Positions 52,692-61,099 of a stretch of DNA of 64,000 bases are shown here, one piece after another. The position numbers were made by a program, and so were the translations under genes. A model generated the notes under the pieces. It searched no databases, was not told where the DNA came from, and saw nothing but the letters and a program-made list of their open reading frames with translations. The stretch lies in assembly GCA_963779225.1 (NCBI GenBank), contig CAVZWW010000003.1:3286001-3350000 (forward strand), in the 5' to 3' direction. The stretch's first letter is position 1. Each line of letters begins with the position of its first letter. This DNA comes from CAVPCZ01 sp963779225. Its GTDB lineage: Bacteria; Bacteroidota; Ignavibacteria; UBA10030; UBA6906.

Positions 52692-54506
52692 ATGCGTCAC
52701 GTGATGATCTCCCTTGCCATTCTGCTCCTGGTTTCAGCCAGGGTCTCTTCCCAGACGAGCGGGAGTGCCATAACTGCTCCCGAATTGCGGGAGTACGTCA
52801 AATACCTTGCCTCTGATTCGCTTGAGGGGCGAGCATCGGGATCGGAAGGTAACGCCAAAGCCTCAATCTACGTTGCGGTGGACATGAAACTCTGGGGTCT
52901 GAAACCGGCAGGCGACAACGGTACGTTCTTCCAGACATTTGATTTCACTTCTGCGGTGAAGCCGGGAGAGAAAAATGCGCTCAAGCTGGAAACCGGCGGG
53001 AAGCTTCTTCAGCTGAGACCGGACGTGGACTTCAGGCCGTTCGGCTTCAGTTCGAATGACAGCGTGTCAGCCCCGATTGTTTTTGTGGGGTACGGCATTT
53101 CTGCTCCCGATAAATCTTACGATGACTACGAAGGTATCGACGTAAAGGGAAAGATCGTGCTCATGTTCAGGTTTGCGCCCGACGGCAGCAGCCCGAAAGG
53201 CGATTTCCAGAAGTACACGGCATTGCGCAATAAAGCCCGTGTGGCGCGGGACAAGGGGGCGGTAGGTCTGATGATGGTGACGGGGCCCGCCGATGCGACT
53301 GATGACGACCTCCCGAAGGTGGCCATCGATCAGGGCGGTGGGTCCTCCGGAATTCCTGCGGTAGCCGTCACACGGGCCTCCATCGAAACAAGCCTGCAGT
53401 ATTCGGGATGGTCACTGACCGCACTACAGGACAAAATCCGCGGCGAGAAGAAACCCCTCTCCTTCAAGATCAAGGATGCAACAGCAACGCTTCAGACGGA
53501 TATCGTGAGGGTGACGTCACGAACATCTAACGTCGTAGCATACATCGAAGGGACCGACTCCGTTCTGCAGCATGAAGTGATCGTTCTTGGCGCTCACCTG
53601 GATCATCTCGGCATGGGGGGCCCCGGATCCGGGTCGATGGTCCCCGACACGATCGCGATTCATAATGGTGCCGATGATAACGCGTCCGGCTCGGCCGCCC
53701 TTCTTGAACTCGCCCAGGCGTTTGTAGCGAAGGCAAATACTCTCCGGCGTTCGTTTGTCTTCGTCTTCTTCTCAGGCGAGGAGCTCGGCACGCTTGGATC
53801 GGGCTACTATGTCTCGGCCCCGTTCTTCCCTCTCAGCCAGACAGTGGCCATGATCAACCTGGATATGGTCGGCCGGCTGAAGGACAGGACGCTTAACATC
53901 GGCGGTAGCGGCACATCCCCGGCATGGAATTCACTCCTGACAAAGTACAATGCCGATAGCACGTTCAAGCTTGTGTTGAACCCCGACGGATTTGGCCCGA
54001 GCGATCATGCCTCCTTCTACGGAAAAGACATTCCTGTCCTCTTCTTTTTCACGGGAGTGCATGATGATTATCACAAGCCGAGCGACGACTGGGACAAGCT
54101 GGACTACGAGGGTGAGGAAAAAATCACGAAATACGTATACCGTATTGTCAGCGACATCGACAGCATGGACGTACGTCCGGGATTCACGCGCGTGAGTTCA
54201 CCGGTTGCCAGCCGTTCAGGTGGCGGGGACAGCCGCGGCTTCTCGGTCACACTCGGCATCGTCCCGGATGTGGCGGAAAGCAGCACGGGAATGAAGATCA
54301 GCGGTGTCCGCCCGAACGGGGCTGCGGAGAAGGCCGGAATGAAGACCGGCGACATCATCATATCGATGGCGGGGAAAAAGGTGCTCAATGTGTACGACTA
54401 CATGGGCATGCTGGGTGAGTTGAAGGCGGGAGACAGCGTCGAAATTGAAATACAGCGGGACGGCAAACCTCTCAAGGTCATCGCGGTGATGCAGAAGAGA
54501 AAGTGA
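52692..54506 (+). CDS. M28 family metallopeptidase with PA and PDZ domains
   Basis: The 604-residue protein starts with a signal peptide (MRHVMISLAILLLVSARVSS). A PA-like insert lies at about 90-250 (IVFVGYGISAPDKSYDDYEGIDVKGKIVLMF). The M28 peptidase domain (about 270-490) has the zinc-binding set in GAHLDHLG, HNGADDNASGSA, SGEELGTLGSG, NLDMVGRL and GVHDDYHKPSDDWDKL. A PDZ domain closes the protein (515-600; GMKISGVRPNGAAEKAGMKTGDIII). It is predicted to be an exported aminopeptidase. The arrangement is common in Bacteroidota. It ends 88 bases before the 52-bp repeats. Confidence 0.93.
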   Translation: MRHVMISLAILLLVSARVSSQTSGSAITAPELREYVKYLASDSLEGRASGSEGNAKASIYVAVDMKLWGLKPAGDNGTFFQTFDFTSAVKPGEKNALKLETGGKLLQLRPDVDFRPFGFSSNDSVSAPIVFVGYGISAPDKSYDDYEGIDVKGKIVLMFRFAPDGSSPKGDFQKYTALRNKARVARDKGAVGLMMVTGPADATDDDLPKVAIDQGGGSSGIPAVAVTRASIETSLQYSGWSLTALQDKIRGEKKPLSFKIKDATATLQTDIVRVTSRTSNVVAYIEGTDSVLQHEVIVLGAHLDHLGMGGPGSGSMVPDTIAIHNGADDNASGSAALLELAQAFVAKANTLRRSFVFVFFSGEELGTLGSGYYVSAPFFPLSQTVAMINLDMVGRLKDRTLNIGGSGTSPAWNSLLTKYNADSTFKLVLNPDGFGPSDHASFYGKDIPVLFFFTGVHDDYHKPSDDWDKLDYEGEEKITKYVYRIVSDIDSMDVRPGFTRVSSPVASRSGGGDSRGFSVTLGIVPDVAESSTGMKISGVRPNGAAEKAGMKTGDIIISMAGKKVLNVYDYMGMLGELKAGDSVEIEIQRDGKPLKVIAVMQKRK

Positions 54507-54593
54507 TCCGGGCGGCGGCGTCAGGAACAACCGGCTGAGGGCAGGGAAAGTGGGCTTCCGGCACACGCGCCGTGTTGGGGTCAGCAAGTGGTA

Positions 54594-54773
54594 TCAGGCA
54601 CGCCCGGTTGAGGCCGGCACGCCCGGTCGAGACGAGGATCTGCTGTCAGGCACGCCCGGTTGAGGCCGGCACGCCCGGTCGAGACGAGGATCTGCTGTCA
54701 GGCACGCCCGGTTGAGGCCGGCACGCCCGGTCGAGACGAGGATCTGCTGTCAGGCACGCCCGGTTGAGGCCGG
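54594..54773. repeat. Tandem repeat, 52-bp unit, 3.5 copies
   Basis: Copies begin at 54594, 54646, 54698 and 54750 (partial). The three full copies are identical over the unit. Each contains two related halves, GGCACGCCCGGTTGAGGCC and GGCACGCCCGGTCGAGACG, so an inner duplication preceded the amplification. The last partial copy supplies the stop codon and final residues of the small minus-strand gene that follows. Confidence 0.95.
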
Positions 54774-54941
54774 CCGGTCGTGCACTTCTTTGATCATCTC
54801 CGTCACAATGCGGACTCTGGCCTCTTCGCTGCGGGCGGCAAGAAGTTGAGTACGCTCCTGGGTCAGGAATTCGTTCAGATCCCGCTTCTCCTTTGCGCCC
54901 AGAGACGCACAGAAGCTTGTGAATGTGTCAAATGCAGCCAT
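54750..54941 (-). CDS. Small helical hypothetical protein
   Basis: The 63-residue product (MAAFDTFTSFCASLGAKEKR, then ERTQLLAARSEEARVRIVTE) is mostly helical and highly charged; I do not recognise the family. The C-terminal DRPASTGRA and its stop are encoded by the tandem-repeat DNA, so the original end may have been replaced. It lies nine bases downstream of the flavin reductase gene stop in the same direction, as the end of that run. Confidence is limited because of the short length. Confidence 0.5.
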   Translation of the reverse strand: MAAFDTFTSFCASLGAKEKRDLNEFLTQERTQLLAARSEEARVRIVTEMIKEVHDRPASTGRA

Positions 54942-54950
54942 GGTGACTTC

Positions 54951-55466
54951 TTATTCCGTTGTTGATGGATCTTGTGAGGCCTGCCCTTTTCGCCGGTATT
55001 TCCAGCCCGTATCCTGAAGCGTCAGCACGGGACCACTCGCCTGAACCTTTGCTCCGGTGATTTCCCCCAGAACGATAATGTGATCCCCTGCCGGATAGGT
55101 CTCCCTCACCCTGCAGTTGATTGTGGAATGTGCTCCCCCCGGCCGGGGCGGAGCGTTCTCCCCGTTGACAAACGGCAAGCCCTCGGTTCCGAGCGGGAAC
55201 AGGGGTCCGTTTTTCAGAACATGCTTCGCCAATTCAATGCCTTCTGCCGGGAGCAGGCTTAAAGAGAACTGCTTCGTTGCGGTGATATGCCCCAGAAAGC
55301 TCCCTTCCTTCTCCACAGCCACCGCGACCAGGGGTGGAACGAACGAGACTTGAGTTACCCATGTCGCAACAATTGCGGCAATCTGCTCTTCGGCAGAGAC
55401 GGCCATGATGTAGATGCCGTATGGGAAGAGCTCCGTAACTTTGACGGCTTCGTCTTTAGCGGCCAT
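54951..55466 (-). CDS. Flavin reductase-like domain protein
   Basis: The start at 55466 gives MAAKDEAVKVTELFPYGIYIMAV; the frame upstream is not protein-like. The 171-residue protein has the flavin reductase-like split-barrel signatures: TWVTQVSFVPPLVAVAVEKEGSF, FSLSLLPAEG, and GDHIIVLGEITGAK near residue 125. Members bind FMN and use NAD(P)H to reduce flavin or ferric iron. It overlaps the end of the DUF971 gene by 11 bases, in keeping with coupled translation. Confidence 0.88.
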   Translation of the reverse strand: MAAKDEAVKVTELFPYGIYIMAVSAEEQIAAIVATWVTQVSFVPPLVAVAVEKEGSFLGHITATKQFSLSLLPAEGIELAKHVLKNGPLFPLGTEGLPFVNGENAPPRPGGAHSTINCRVRETYPAGDHIIVLGEITGAKVQASGPVLTLQDTGWKYRRKGQASQDPSTTE

Positions 55467-55818
55467 GAGCTTGCGCCTTACCTGCTGGAATGGTTGCCCG
55501 CCGTGCCGAGCACTCCTGACAGCTGCAGAGATTACGCAGGTGCTCCCAGACATAAAGCCCCTCACCGTGCCCGTCGCCCCAGACGAATTTCAGGGCGTAG
55601 TTCCCCACCATTTCAGCGGACTCGAGCGTATATTTTTCCGGGTGCGGAGAAGGGTCCGGGAGAGGAGCATAGTGCTGAAAAAGCACAGACTCCCCCTGAC
55701 ACCCCGCACAGGGACAAGCATCGCGGAGTTCCCGGACTCCCACGGTCCCCGCATGCCCGTCATCCCACAATAGCGAGAAATTTTCAGAATCAACACGCTT
55801 GAACTTTATCAGTTTCAA
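55456..55818 (-). CDS. DUF971 domain protein
   Basis: The 120-residue protein matches the DUF971 (GBBH-like N-terminal) module: KRVDSENFSLLWDDGHAGTVGVRELRDACPCAGC and later VGNYALKFVWGDGHGEGLYVWEHLRNLC. The module occurs at the N-terminus of gamma-butyrobetaine hydroxylases and next to Mrp/ApbC proteins, with proposed roles in Fe-S metabolism. The cysteines (CPCAGC, CSCQEC) may bind a metal. It starts 35 bases after the M29-like gene. Confidence 0.88.
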   Translation of the reverse strand: MKLIKFKRVDSENFSLLWDDGHAGTVGVRELRDACPCAGCQGESVLFQHYAPLPDPSPHPEKYTLESAEMVGNYALKFVWGDGHGEGLYVWEHLRNLCSCQECSARRATIPAGKAQAHGR

Positions 55819-55853
55819 CGGCTTAACCTCATTTGGCTCGCAATGATGATACG

Positions 55854-57050
55854 CTAAACGACTATGCCAGAGCTATTCATGATCTCCTCACTTTGCCCGT
55901 CTTCGTACCGGAAGACCAACGAACGGACTTCAATCAGCGGCTGCACGCTTGGCACATAGACCCAGTCTATGTGTATGACATTTTCAGGCAAGTGGAACGA
56001 AGCCGGACCCGTCATCCCTCCAAAGTGTTCGCTTCGTCCAAAGGCGATATGCAGGCCGAGTTTTTCATCAAGCAGCGTGCTCCCGACCGCTGTGACGCCC
56101 CATTCGCTGAGCACTCCGATTCCAAGTTCGGCAATATTGCCATAGGCCGGTTCGGCCTTCAGGCGTCTGCGTTGCTCTTCCGCGTGGCTGACATGTGGCA
56201 CTTGCGCCCCAGGATGAGCCTCACTCTGAGCCTCAGCGTGAGGCTCACTTGCCTCAATACCCACGGCCCGATTGGAACGCACCTCGAACACAACGACTTC
56301 GTCGCCAAATTGAACCGGAAGCCGGCCGGCCGTCCTGCTCGGCTCACCGCTCCGCTCCCCTTCGTAAGGCACGATGTAGGCTTCGCCCGACGGCAAATTG
56401 GCAACCTCCCCGGGCTTTCTGATGACTCCCCCGCTTGCATGGGCAGTCCGGTAGCGAAGGTCCAGCGCGCACGAGAATTCCTCACCTCCGGCCCTGAGAA
56501 GAACACTCGCACTCTCCGCCCGGTTCATCCGGGCCTGTATCTGCTCCACGCGGGAATTCACTTTCTCATAGTCTAGCCCGAGAGCAGGGATCATCTGCCG
56601 CAGAAAGCCGGGCAGTGTCGCACCCCGGAACATATGCTTGCGGGCGAGCACCTTGAGGGGAGCCGTTGCAGAGAGTTCAGTCATTGCCAGAACGACCGTC
56701 GAACCCGCCAGTATGCTGTCCAGCAGGACAGACTGGCTCTCCGTCGAGGGCTCCACCCGGGAAGTCCGCTCTACGAGAAAGACCCCGGCAGGCAGGTCGT
56801 TATTGTTGCTGCCCACATTCTCGTACGCGCAGAAGTTCACGGCTGAAAAGGGCAGGTCGGAGATTCTTTGCTGCAGGTGTGTAAACCACTCAAGGGCAAT
56901 CCGCCGGCGGTCTTTCCATGCGGGGTTGTCAGCCAGGCGGGCGCCGGGAAGATCCACAAAGATCGTCAGGGCCTTTTCCCGGGTTTGTCGCCCGAAAACG
57001 GCCTCCAGCAGTGCCATGAGTTGTTCGGCGCCAAGGTTGGGGATGTGCAT
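55854..57050 (-). CDS. Aminopeptidase-like protein related to family M29
   Basis: The 398-residue protein lacks a signal peptide. The C-terminal half resembles M29 metallo-aminopeptidases: KPGEVANLPSGEAYIVPYEGE (metal-binding Glu in PSGE), NIAELGIGVLSEWG (second Glu), LDEKLGLHIAFGRSEHFGG (His) and NVIHIDWVYV (His and Asp). The N-terminal domain is divergent, and the linker EPHAEAQSEAHPGAQVPH is unusual. Peptidase activity is likely but not certain. It begins one base downstream of the hemerythrin gene stop and is followed by the DUF971 gene. Confidence 0.75.
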   Translation of the reverse strand: MHIPNLGAEQLMALLEAVFGRQTREKALTIFVDLPGARLADNPAWKDRRRIALEWFTHLQQRISDLPFSAVNFCAYENVGSNNNDLPAGVFLVERTSRVEPSTESQSVLLDSILAGSTVVLAMTELSATAPLKVLARKHMFRGATLPGFLRQMIPALGLDYEKVNSRVEQIQARMNRAESASVLLRAGGEEFSCALDLRYRTAHASGGVIRKPGEVANLPSGEAYIVPYEGERSGEPSRTAGRLPVQFGDEVVVFEVRSNRAVGIEASEPHAEAQSEAHPGAQVPHVSHAEEQRRRLKAEPAYGNIAELGIGVLSEWGVTAVGSTLLDEKLGLHIAFGRSEHFGGMTGPASFHLPENVIHIDWVYVPSVQPLIEVRSLVFRYEDGQSEEIMNSSGIVV

Positions 57051-57536
57051 CTACACCATCCGTCTGGCCACTTCGCGGAGAGCGTCCCGGGTGAGGAATT
57101 TCTGGACGAGGGGAAAAAGAATATTGTTCTCTTTGTGTATGTGATTCACGAGAAGCTGAATAACCACCTGAGCCCGCTGCTGTAACTGCTTAAGATTCTG
57201 ACGATTATGCCCGCCCCGAGCAACTGTTTTCGAGGCACTCAATAACTTCTTCAGCTCTTTGCGGAGTCCGCGGTGTTCCGCCCGCATCACCGCAGTCGGA
57301 CCCTCCACATATTTCTCGAGGACCGGGAACAGTGCGTCTTCTTCGCGGGAATTATGCGTGCCGATTTCTTCTTCCAGGAAACGTATCGACCCCGTTGCAC
57401 GCCGGAATGCTTCTCCGTTCCAGCCGTGCTCCGCGAGCGTGCGTGTCGCCCGGTTCAGTGCCGCCAGCTGCAGGAGAGTCTGGTCATGCTCCTGCATGAA
57501 GCGGGCGATCGGATCGATCTGACGCGCCGGCGTCAT
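57051..57536 (-). CDS. Hemerythrin-like domain protein
   Basis: I use the ATG at 57536 since the frame's earlier start is a TTG. The 161-residue four-helix protein has the di-iron ligand pattern of HHE proteins: MQEHDQTLLQL, EEIGTHNSREEDALFP, MRAEHRGLRKEL and LVNHIHKENNILFP. Related proteins sense or carry oxygen, nitric oxide or iron (YtfE/RIC-like or general hemerythrins). It sits between the small alpha/beta protein and the M29-like gene, with very short spacing. No specific partner is evident. Confidence 0.9.
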   Translation of the reverse strand: MTPARQIDPIARFMQEHDQTLLQLAALNRATRTLAEHGWNGEAFRRATGSIRFLEEEIGTHNSREEDALFPVLEKYVEGPTAVMRAEHRGLRKELKKLLSASKTVARGGHNRQNLKQLQQRAQVVIQLLVNHIHKENNILFPLVQKFLTRDALREVARRMV

Positions 57537-57537
57537 G

Positions 57538-57837
57538 TTACACGGCTTCAACGAGCGTTGTATACTTCATCCCATCGTCGTTGACAAATCCTTCGACCTT
57601 CACCACCATGGCTTCGGCTTCCGGGTCGAGGTTGTCTTCCAGGGCGTCAAATTCCTCCATGGTCTCGGAGGTGAACACCTCCATGAACTGGTCTTTCCTG
57701 CCTTTCACTTCGAACACTGCATAGTTTTTCTTTGCCACGTTCAGGAAATGGGTCTTCATGCGGGCGATGTGTTCAAGATATGCCGCCCGTGCGTCCGGCT
57801 TGATACCATAGGAGATCGTAAATAGTACTCTGGGCAT
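57538..57837 (-). CDS. Small dimeric alpha/beta-barrel-like hypothetical protein
   Basis: The 99-residue product (PRVLFTISYGIKPDARAAYL, HFLNVAKKNYAVFEVKG, MEVFTSETMEEFDALEDN) has the alternating beta-alpha-beta order of dimeric alpha/beta-barrel proteins such as NIPSNAP or ABM-like domains, judged only from pattern. No active-site residues can be assigned. It is directly upstream of the hemerythrin gene, with stop and start adjacent, and may be cotranscribed. Confidence 0.75.
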   Translation of the reverse strand: MPRVLFTISYGIKPDARAAYLEHIARMKTHFLNVAKKNYAVFEVKGRKDQFMEVFTSETMEEFDALEDNLDPEAEAMVVKVEGFVNDDGMKYTTLVEAV

Positions 57838-57879
57838 AATACAGGATCCTTTCTCTGATGTTCGCCGCCTCTTGCGGCC

Positions 57880-58242
57880 TTAGTAGCCGGCGCGCCGGAT
57901 CTCCGACTCCGACATGCCATAGTAATGTGCAATTTCGTGTATCAACGTCTCGCGGATATTCCGCCTGACTGACACGTCATCTTCCCCCAGCGAAAGAAGA
58001 TTCAAGCGGAAGAGTGTAATCGTGTCCGGCACCACCGGATAAACACCGTACTCCGCGCCCCGGTGTTTCAGCGGAACACCGTGATATTCACCCAGCAGGA
58101 TGGTTGACTTCCCTCTCCGGGAGGGAGGCGGTTCATCCTCCACCACAATACGCACGTTTTCGATCGTTTCGCGCAACGATTCCGGAAGGGTGTCGAATTC
58201 TTCCTGGGCAATTTCCTCGAACCGCTCTCGATCCACGATCAT
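57880..58242 (-). CDS. Zincin-like metallopeptidase family protein
   Basis: The 120-residue protein is a small PF06262-type metallopeptidase-like protein. The zinc motif LIHEIAHYYGMSESEI is at about residues 100-115. The N-terminal part, VDRERFEEIAQEEFDTLPESLRETIENVRIVVEDEPP, is typical of the family. Its start overlaps the stop of the Yip1-like gene as ATGA. The physiological substrate is unknown. Confidence 0.92.
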   Translation of the reverse strand: MIVDRERFEEIAQEEFDTLPESLRETIENVRIVVEDEPPPSRRGKSTILLGEYHGVPLKHRGAEYGVYPVVPDTITLFRLNLLSLGEDDVSVRRNIRETLIHEIAHYYGMSESEIRRAGY

Positions 58243-58931
58243 CTCAGCGGGACGTTCAATACCAGCAGTGCAAGAAGAGCCGGGACAGCCAGACAGACGG
58301 CGATCGAACGCACGTTATGGAATCCCGCGACAACTGACGTACCGATGACAAGAAGCACAAATGACCAGAAGGCCGCCACGGCATCGAAAGCGAGCAGTAC
58401 GATGTACACAATCGGATTCATCACCATTGGCGGCGGGTTGGCGTCAAAAAAGTACCGTCCAAATATCGCCACCTCCAGCGGAAAGATGCAGACCAGGGAA
58501 GCAGCAACGGGCACAAACGCGTAGGCGGTCACCGCGCGCATGTTCCGGAAGCTCGCCTTCCCGCCGGCGAGACGTCCGAGCATCATCAGGATCCACGCGA
58601 AGAGGAACACCAGGACGATGCCGGTGACAAGTCCGGCCGCCAGACCGACGCCAAGCAACACCGTCAACTCCGGTATCTTCGCACCGAGATTCCGGTACCA
58701 CATGATCGCATAAACAAACGCTATGCCGGACAGGCCGCTAAGGGCAAACACGTAGTTTTTCTCCCGTGCCAGCCCGATCCGGCGGAACGTTGCCCGCGGC
58801 GACTCCAGAAGTCCCCAGATCGTCCGGAACAGGTCGAGGTTGTCCACCTTGGCCTGCACAAATGCTTTACAGGATGTGCAGACACTCGCAAACGTGTCAT
58901 TTTCCGCACCGCAGACGGGGCATTTCACCAT
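58239..58931 (-). CDS. Yip1-like membrane protein with N-terminal zinc ribbon
   Basis: The start at 58931 (MVKCPVCGAENDTFASVCTSC) is preferred because a two-CxxC ribbon then begins at residue 4. After a linker (residues 30-60, LFRTIWGLLESPRATFRRIG) about five hydrophobic helices follow (68-230), in the pattern of Yip1 domain proteins. Such proteins are found widely with no defined role. It lies 48 bases downstream of the tryptophanase gene on the same strand and overlaps the next gene by four bases. Confidence 0.85.
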   Translation of the reverse strand: MVKCPVCGAENDTFASVCTSCKAFVQAKVDNLDLFRTIWGLLESPRATFRRIGLAREKNYVFALSGLSGIAFVYAIMWYRNLGAKIPELTVLLGVGLAAGLVTGIVLVFLFAWILMMLGRLAGGKASFRNMRAVTAYAFVPVAASLVCIFPLEVAIFGRYFFDANPPPMVMNPIVYIVLLAFDAVAAFWSFVLLVIGTSVVAGFHNVRSIAVCLAVPALLALLVLNVPLR

Positions 58932-58978
58932 TCGAAACCCACCTGGTTTTGTCATATAAGATACGATATTTCGCCGCT

Positions 58979-60352
58979 TTACACAACCGGAGCGAAATGT
59001 GCGGTAAAATGGCGCAACATCGGGGGTTCTTTGGCGATCCGGTAGCCCCGCAGTTCTTCCCGGTGGGCAAAAACCTCGAGAACAACCTCAATGACGTAGT
59101 CGATGTGGCTCTGCGTATAGACACGGCGGGGAATGGCCAGGCGTACGAGTTCCATACGCGCGGGGATGAGGTGTCCTGCCGCATCGTTCTTGCCGAACAT
59201 GACGCTGCCGATTTCCACGGACCGGATCCCTCCGACCCGGAACAATTCCACCACAAGCGCCTGTCCGGGATACTGTTCCACGGGAATATGCGGAAGAAAT
59301 TTCTTCGCATTCAGATAGATTGCGTGTCCCCCCGGCGGCTGGAGGATAGGAACTCCCCCCTGCGTCAGGCGTTCGCCCAGATATTCCACGGAACGGATCC
59401 GGTACTGGAGATAGTGTTCGTCCAGAATTTCATCCAGGCCCTGGGCGATGGCTTCCAGATCCCGGCCGGCAAGACCGCCGTATGTCGGGAATCCCTCGGT
59501 CATGATCAGCAGGTTCCGCGACTGTGCCGCAAGTTCATCATTATGCAGCGCAAGGAACCCGCCCATGTTGACGAGGGCGTCTTTCTTCGCGCTCATCGTG
59601 GCGCCGTCGGCGAGGGAGAACATCTCTTGAACGATTTCCAGGATGGAGCGGCCGGCATATCCCGCTTCGCGGAGTTTGATGAAGTACGCGTTCTCCGCAA
59701 ACCGGCAGGCATCAAGGAAGAGCGGAATGCCGTAACGGCGGCAGACGGCTTTCGTGGCGCGGAGGTTGGCCATCGAGACCGGCTGCCCGCCCCCCGAATT
59801 ATTTGTCACGGTGACCATGCAGAGGGGGATTCTTTCCGCACCGACTTTCCGGATCAGTGATTCCAGGGCCTCGACATCCATATTTCCTTTGAAGTCGGCG
59901 ATCGTGTCGGGATCTTTCCCTTCAGGACACGGCAGGTCCACCGCCTCCGCGCCCGAGAACTCCACATTCGCGCGTGTGGTGTCGAAGTGTGAGTTGTTGG
60001 GAATCACTTTGCCCGGGCCGCCCACGCAGGAGAAGAGGATCTTTTCCGCCGCCCGTCCCTGGTGTGTCGGGATCACATGTCGCAGACCGGTCAGCTCACG
60101 CACCTTCGCCTCGAACCGGTAGAAACTGCGCGCCCCCGCGTAGGATTCATCTCCCCGCATCATGCCGGCCCATTGATCCGCGCTCATCGCCGAGGTGCCA
60201 CTGTCGGTCAGCAGATCAATAAGCACATCTTCCGCGCGTATGAGGAAGAGGTTGTAGTTGCCCTCTTTGAGTATCCGTTCCCGCTCCGGAACGGTGGTGA
60301 ACCGGATCGGTTCGACGGACTTGATCTTGAAAGGCTCTATGATCGTATGCAT
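58979..60352 (-). CDS. tnaA: Tryptophanase
   Basis: The 457-residue PLP enzyme splits tryptophan into indole, pyruvate and ammonia. The family is shared with tyrosine phenol-lyase, but the distinguishing residues favour tryptophanase: HFDTTRANVEFSGAE has Asp where TPL has Thr, and GIRSVEIGSVMFG has Ile-Gly where TPL carries the substrate-binding Arg (MERG). The Schiff-base lysine lies in TMSAKKDALVNMGGF. Other conserved segments are LLTDSGTSAMSADQWAGMM and FPTYGGLAGRDLEA. No leader peptide or tnaB permease is seen next to it. Indole production and signalling are therefore possible. Confidence 0.9.
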   Translation of the reverse strand: MHTIIEPFKIKSVEPIRFTTVPERERILKEGNYNLFLIRAEDVLIDLLTDSGTSAMSADQWAGMMRGDESYAGARSFYRFEAKVRELTGLRHVIPTHQGRAAEKILFSCVGGPGKVIPNNSHFDTTRANVEFSGAEAVDLPCPEGKDPDTIADFKGNMDVEALESLIRKVGAERIPLCMVTVTNNSGGGQPVSMANLRATKAVCRRYGIPLFLDACRFAENAYFIKLREAGYAGRSILEIVQEMFSLADGATMSAKKDALVNMGGFLALHNDELAAQSRNLLIMTEGFPTYGGLAGRDLEAIAQGLDEILDEHYLQYRIRSVEYLGERLTQGGVPILQPPGGHAIYLNAKKFLPHIPVEQYPGQALVVELFRVGGIRSVEIGSVMFGKNDAAGHLIPARMELVRLAIPRRVYTQSHIDYVIEVVLEVFAHREELRGYRIAKEPPMLRHFTAHFAPVV

Positions 60353-60459
60353 GAGTGTGCCACCCCTTTATGGGTTGATGGACACGTGCGCAATAACGCG
60401 TCAGGCGCTTTCGCACGGGGGGTCTTGACAATGCGGAGCGGGGCGGGTATCATGAGAGT

Positions 60460-60993
60460 ATGTTCCGCTCCCGTCTGACAGGCCCGGGGCTCGGCGCCCT
60501 GGTGTATGAAGAACTTCGCATGGAGGTGGCAGGCGATGGTGTGTTGTCGCTGAACCGCCTCGTCGAACGGCTTCGCGATGTTTCCGCACCGGCGCACCCG
60601 CAGAGCGCGGGCGAGGTGATGATCGCCTGCATGTTCTCCGCAACCCTTGCCGCCGGGCAGGTCGGCACGCCGGGATTACTGGAGGAGTTCCGCAGCGGTC
60701 TCGAAACGGAATTCATCCGGCATCTCCGTGAACAGGGGGCCGGCGAAGAGCAGGTCGAGGAATGGCGGGTGGTGCTGGCCGAGCACTTTGTGGAATACTA
60801 CCGGACCATGGATACACATGCCGATGCGGCACTACCCGCCATGCTGGGGCGCGAGTTCCTCTGGAACCTGACCGGCGAGGAAATCGCCATCCCGGTCTGC
60901 GACCACATGTGTACGACCTATATGACCGCGGCGCGTGCGGTCGCTGCCCGGGTCATTGCACGCCATATTCCCCGCCTTCGTCCATCCACCTGA
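60460..60993 (+). CDS. Hypothetical protein
   Basis: The 177-residue product is helical (LGALVYEELRMEVAGDG, GLLEEFRSGLETEFIRHLR, QVEEWRVVLAEHFVEYYRTM) with no signal peptide. I do not recognise a family. Third codon positions are rich in G and C and the frame is open throughout. It diverges from tnaA across 107 bases, so the two might share a regulatory region. The start is weakly supported (GAG a few bases upstream). Confidence 0.6.
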   Translation: MFRSRLTGPGLGALVYEELRMEVAGDGVLSLNRLVERLRDVSAPAHPQSAGEVMIACMFSATLAAGQVGTPGLLEEFRSGLETEFIRHLREQGAGEEQVEEWRVVLAEHFVEYYRTMDTHADAALPAMLGREFLWNLTGEEIAIPVCDHMCTTYMTAARAVAARVIARHIPRLRPST

Positions 60994-61099
60994 CACATTC
61001 CGCCCGTGAGGGAGGAAAGGGCTCCACCGGGCGGTCCGTCGTCGCGGAGTTGCCGTACGGAACCTCTCCGGAAGAGACCTCCCATCCGGGACATCCCCG

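Noticed and set aside
58979..60352. Tyrosine phenol-lyase as the identity of the tryptophanase-like enzyme
   Set aside because: The residue before TTR is Asp (FDTTR) and the substrate-binding Arg of TPL is replaced by the EIG pattern of tryptophanase.
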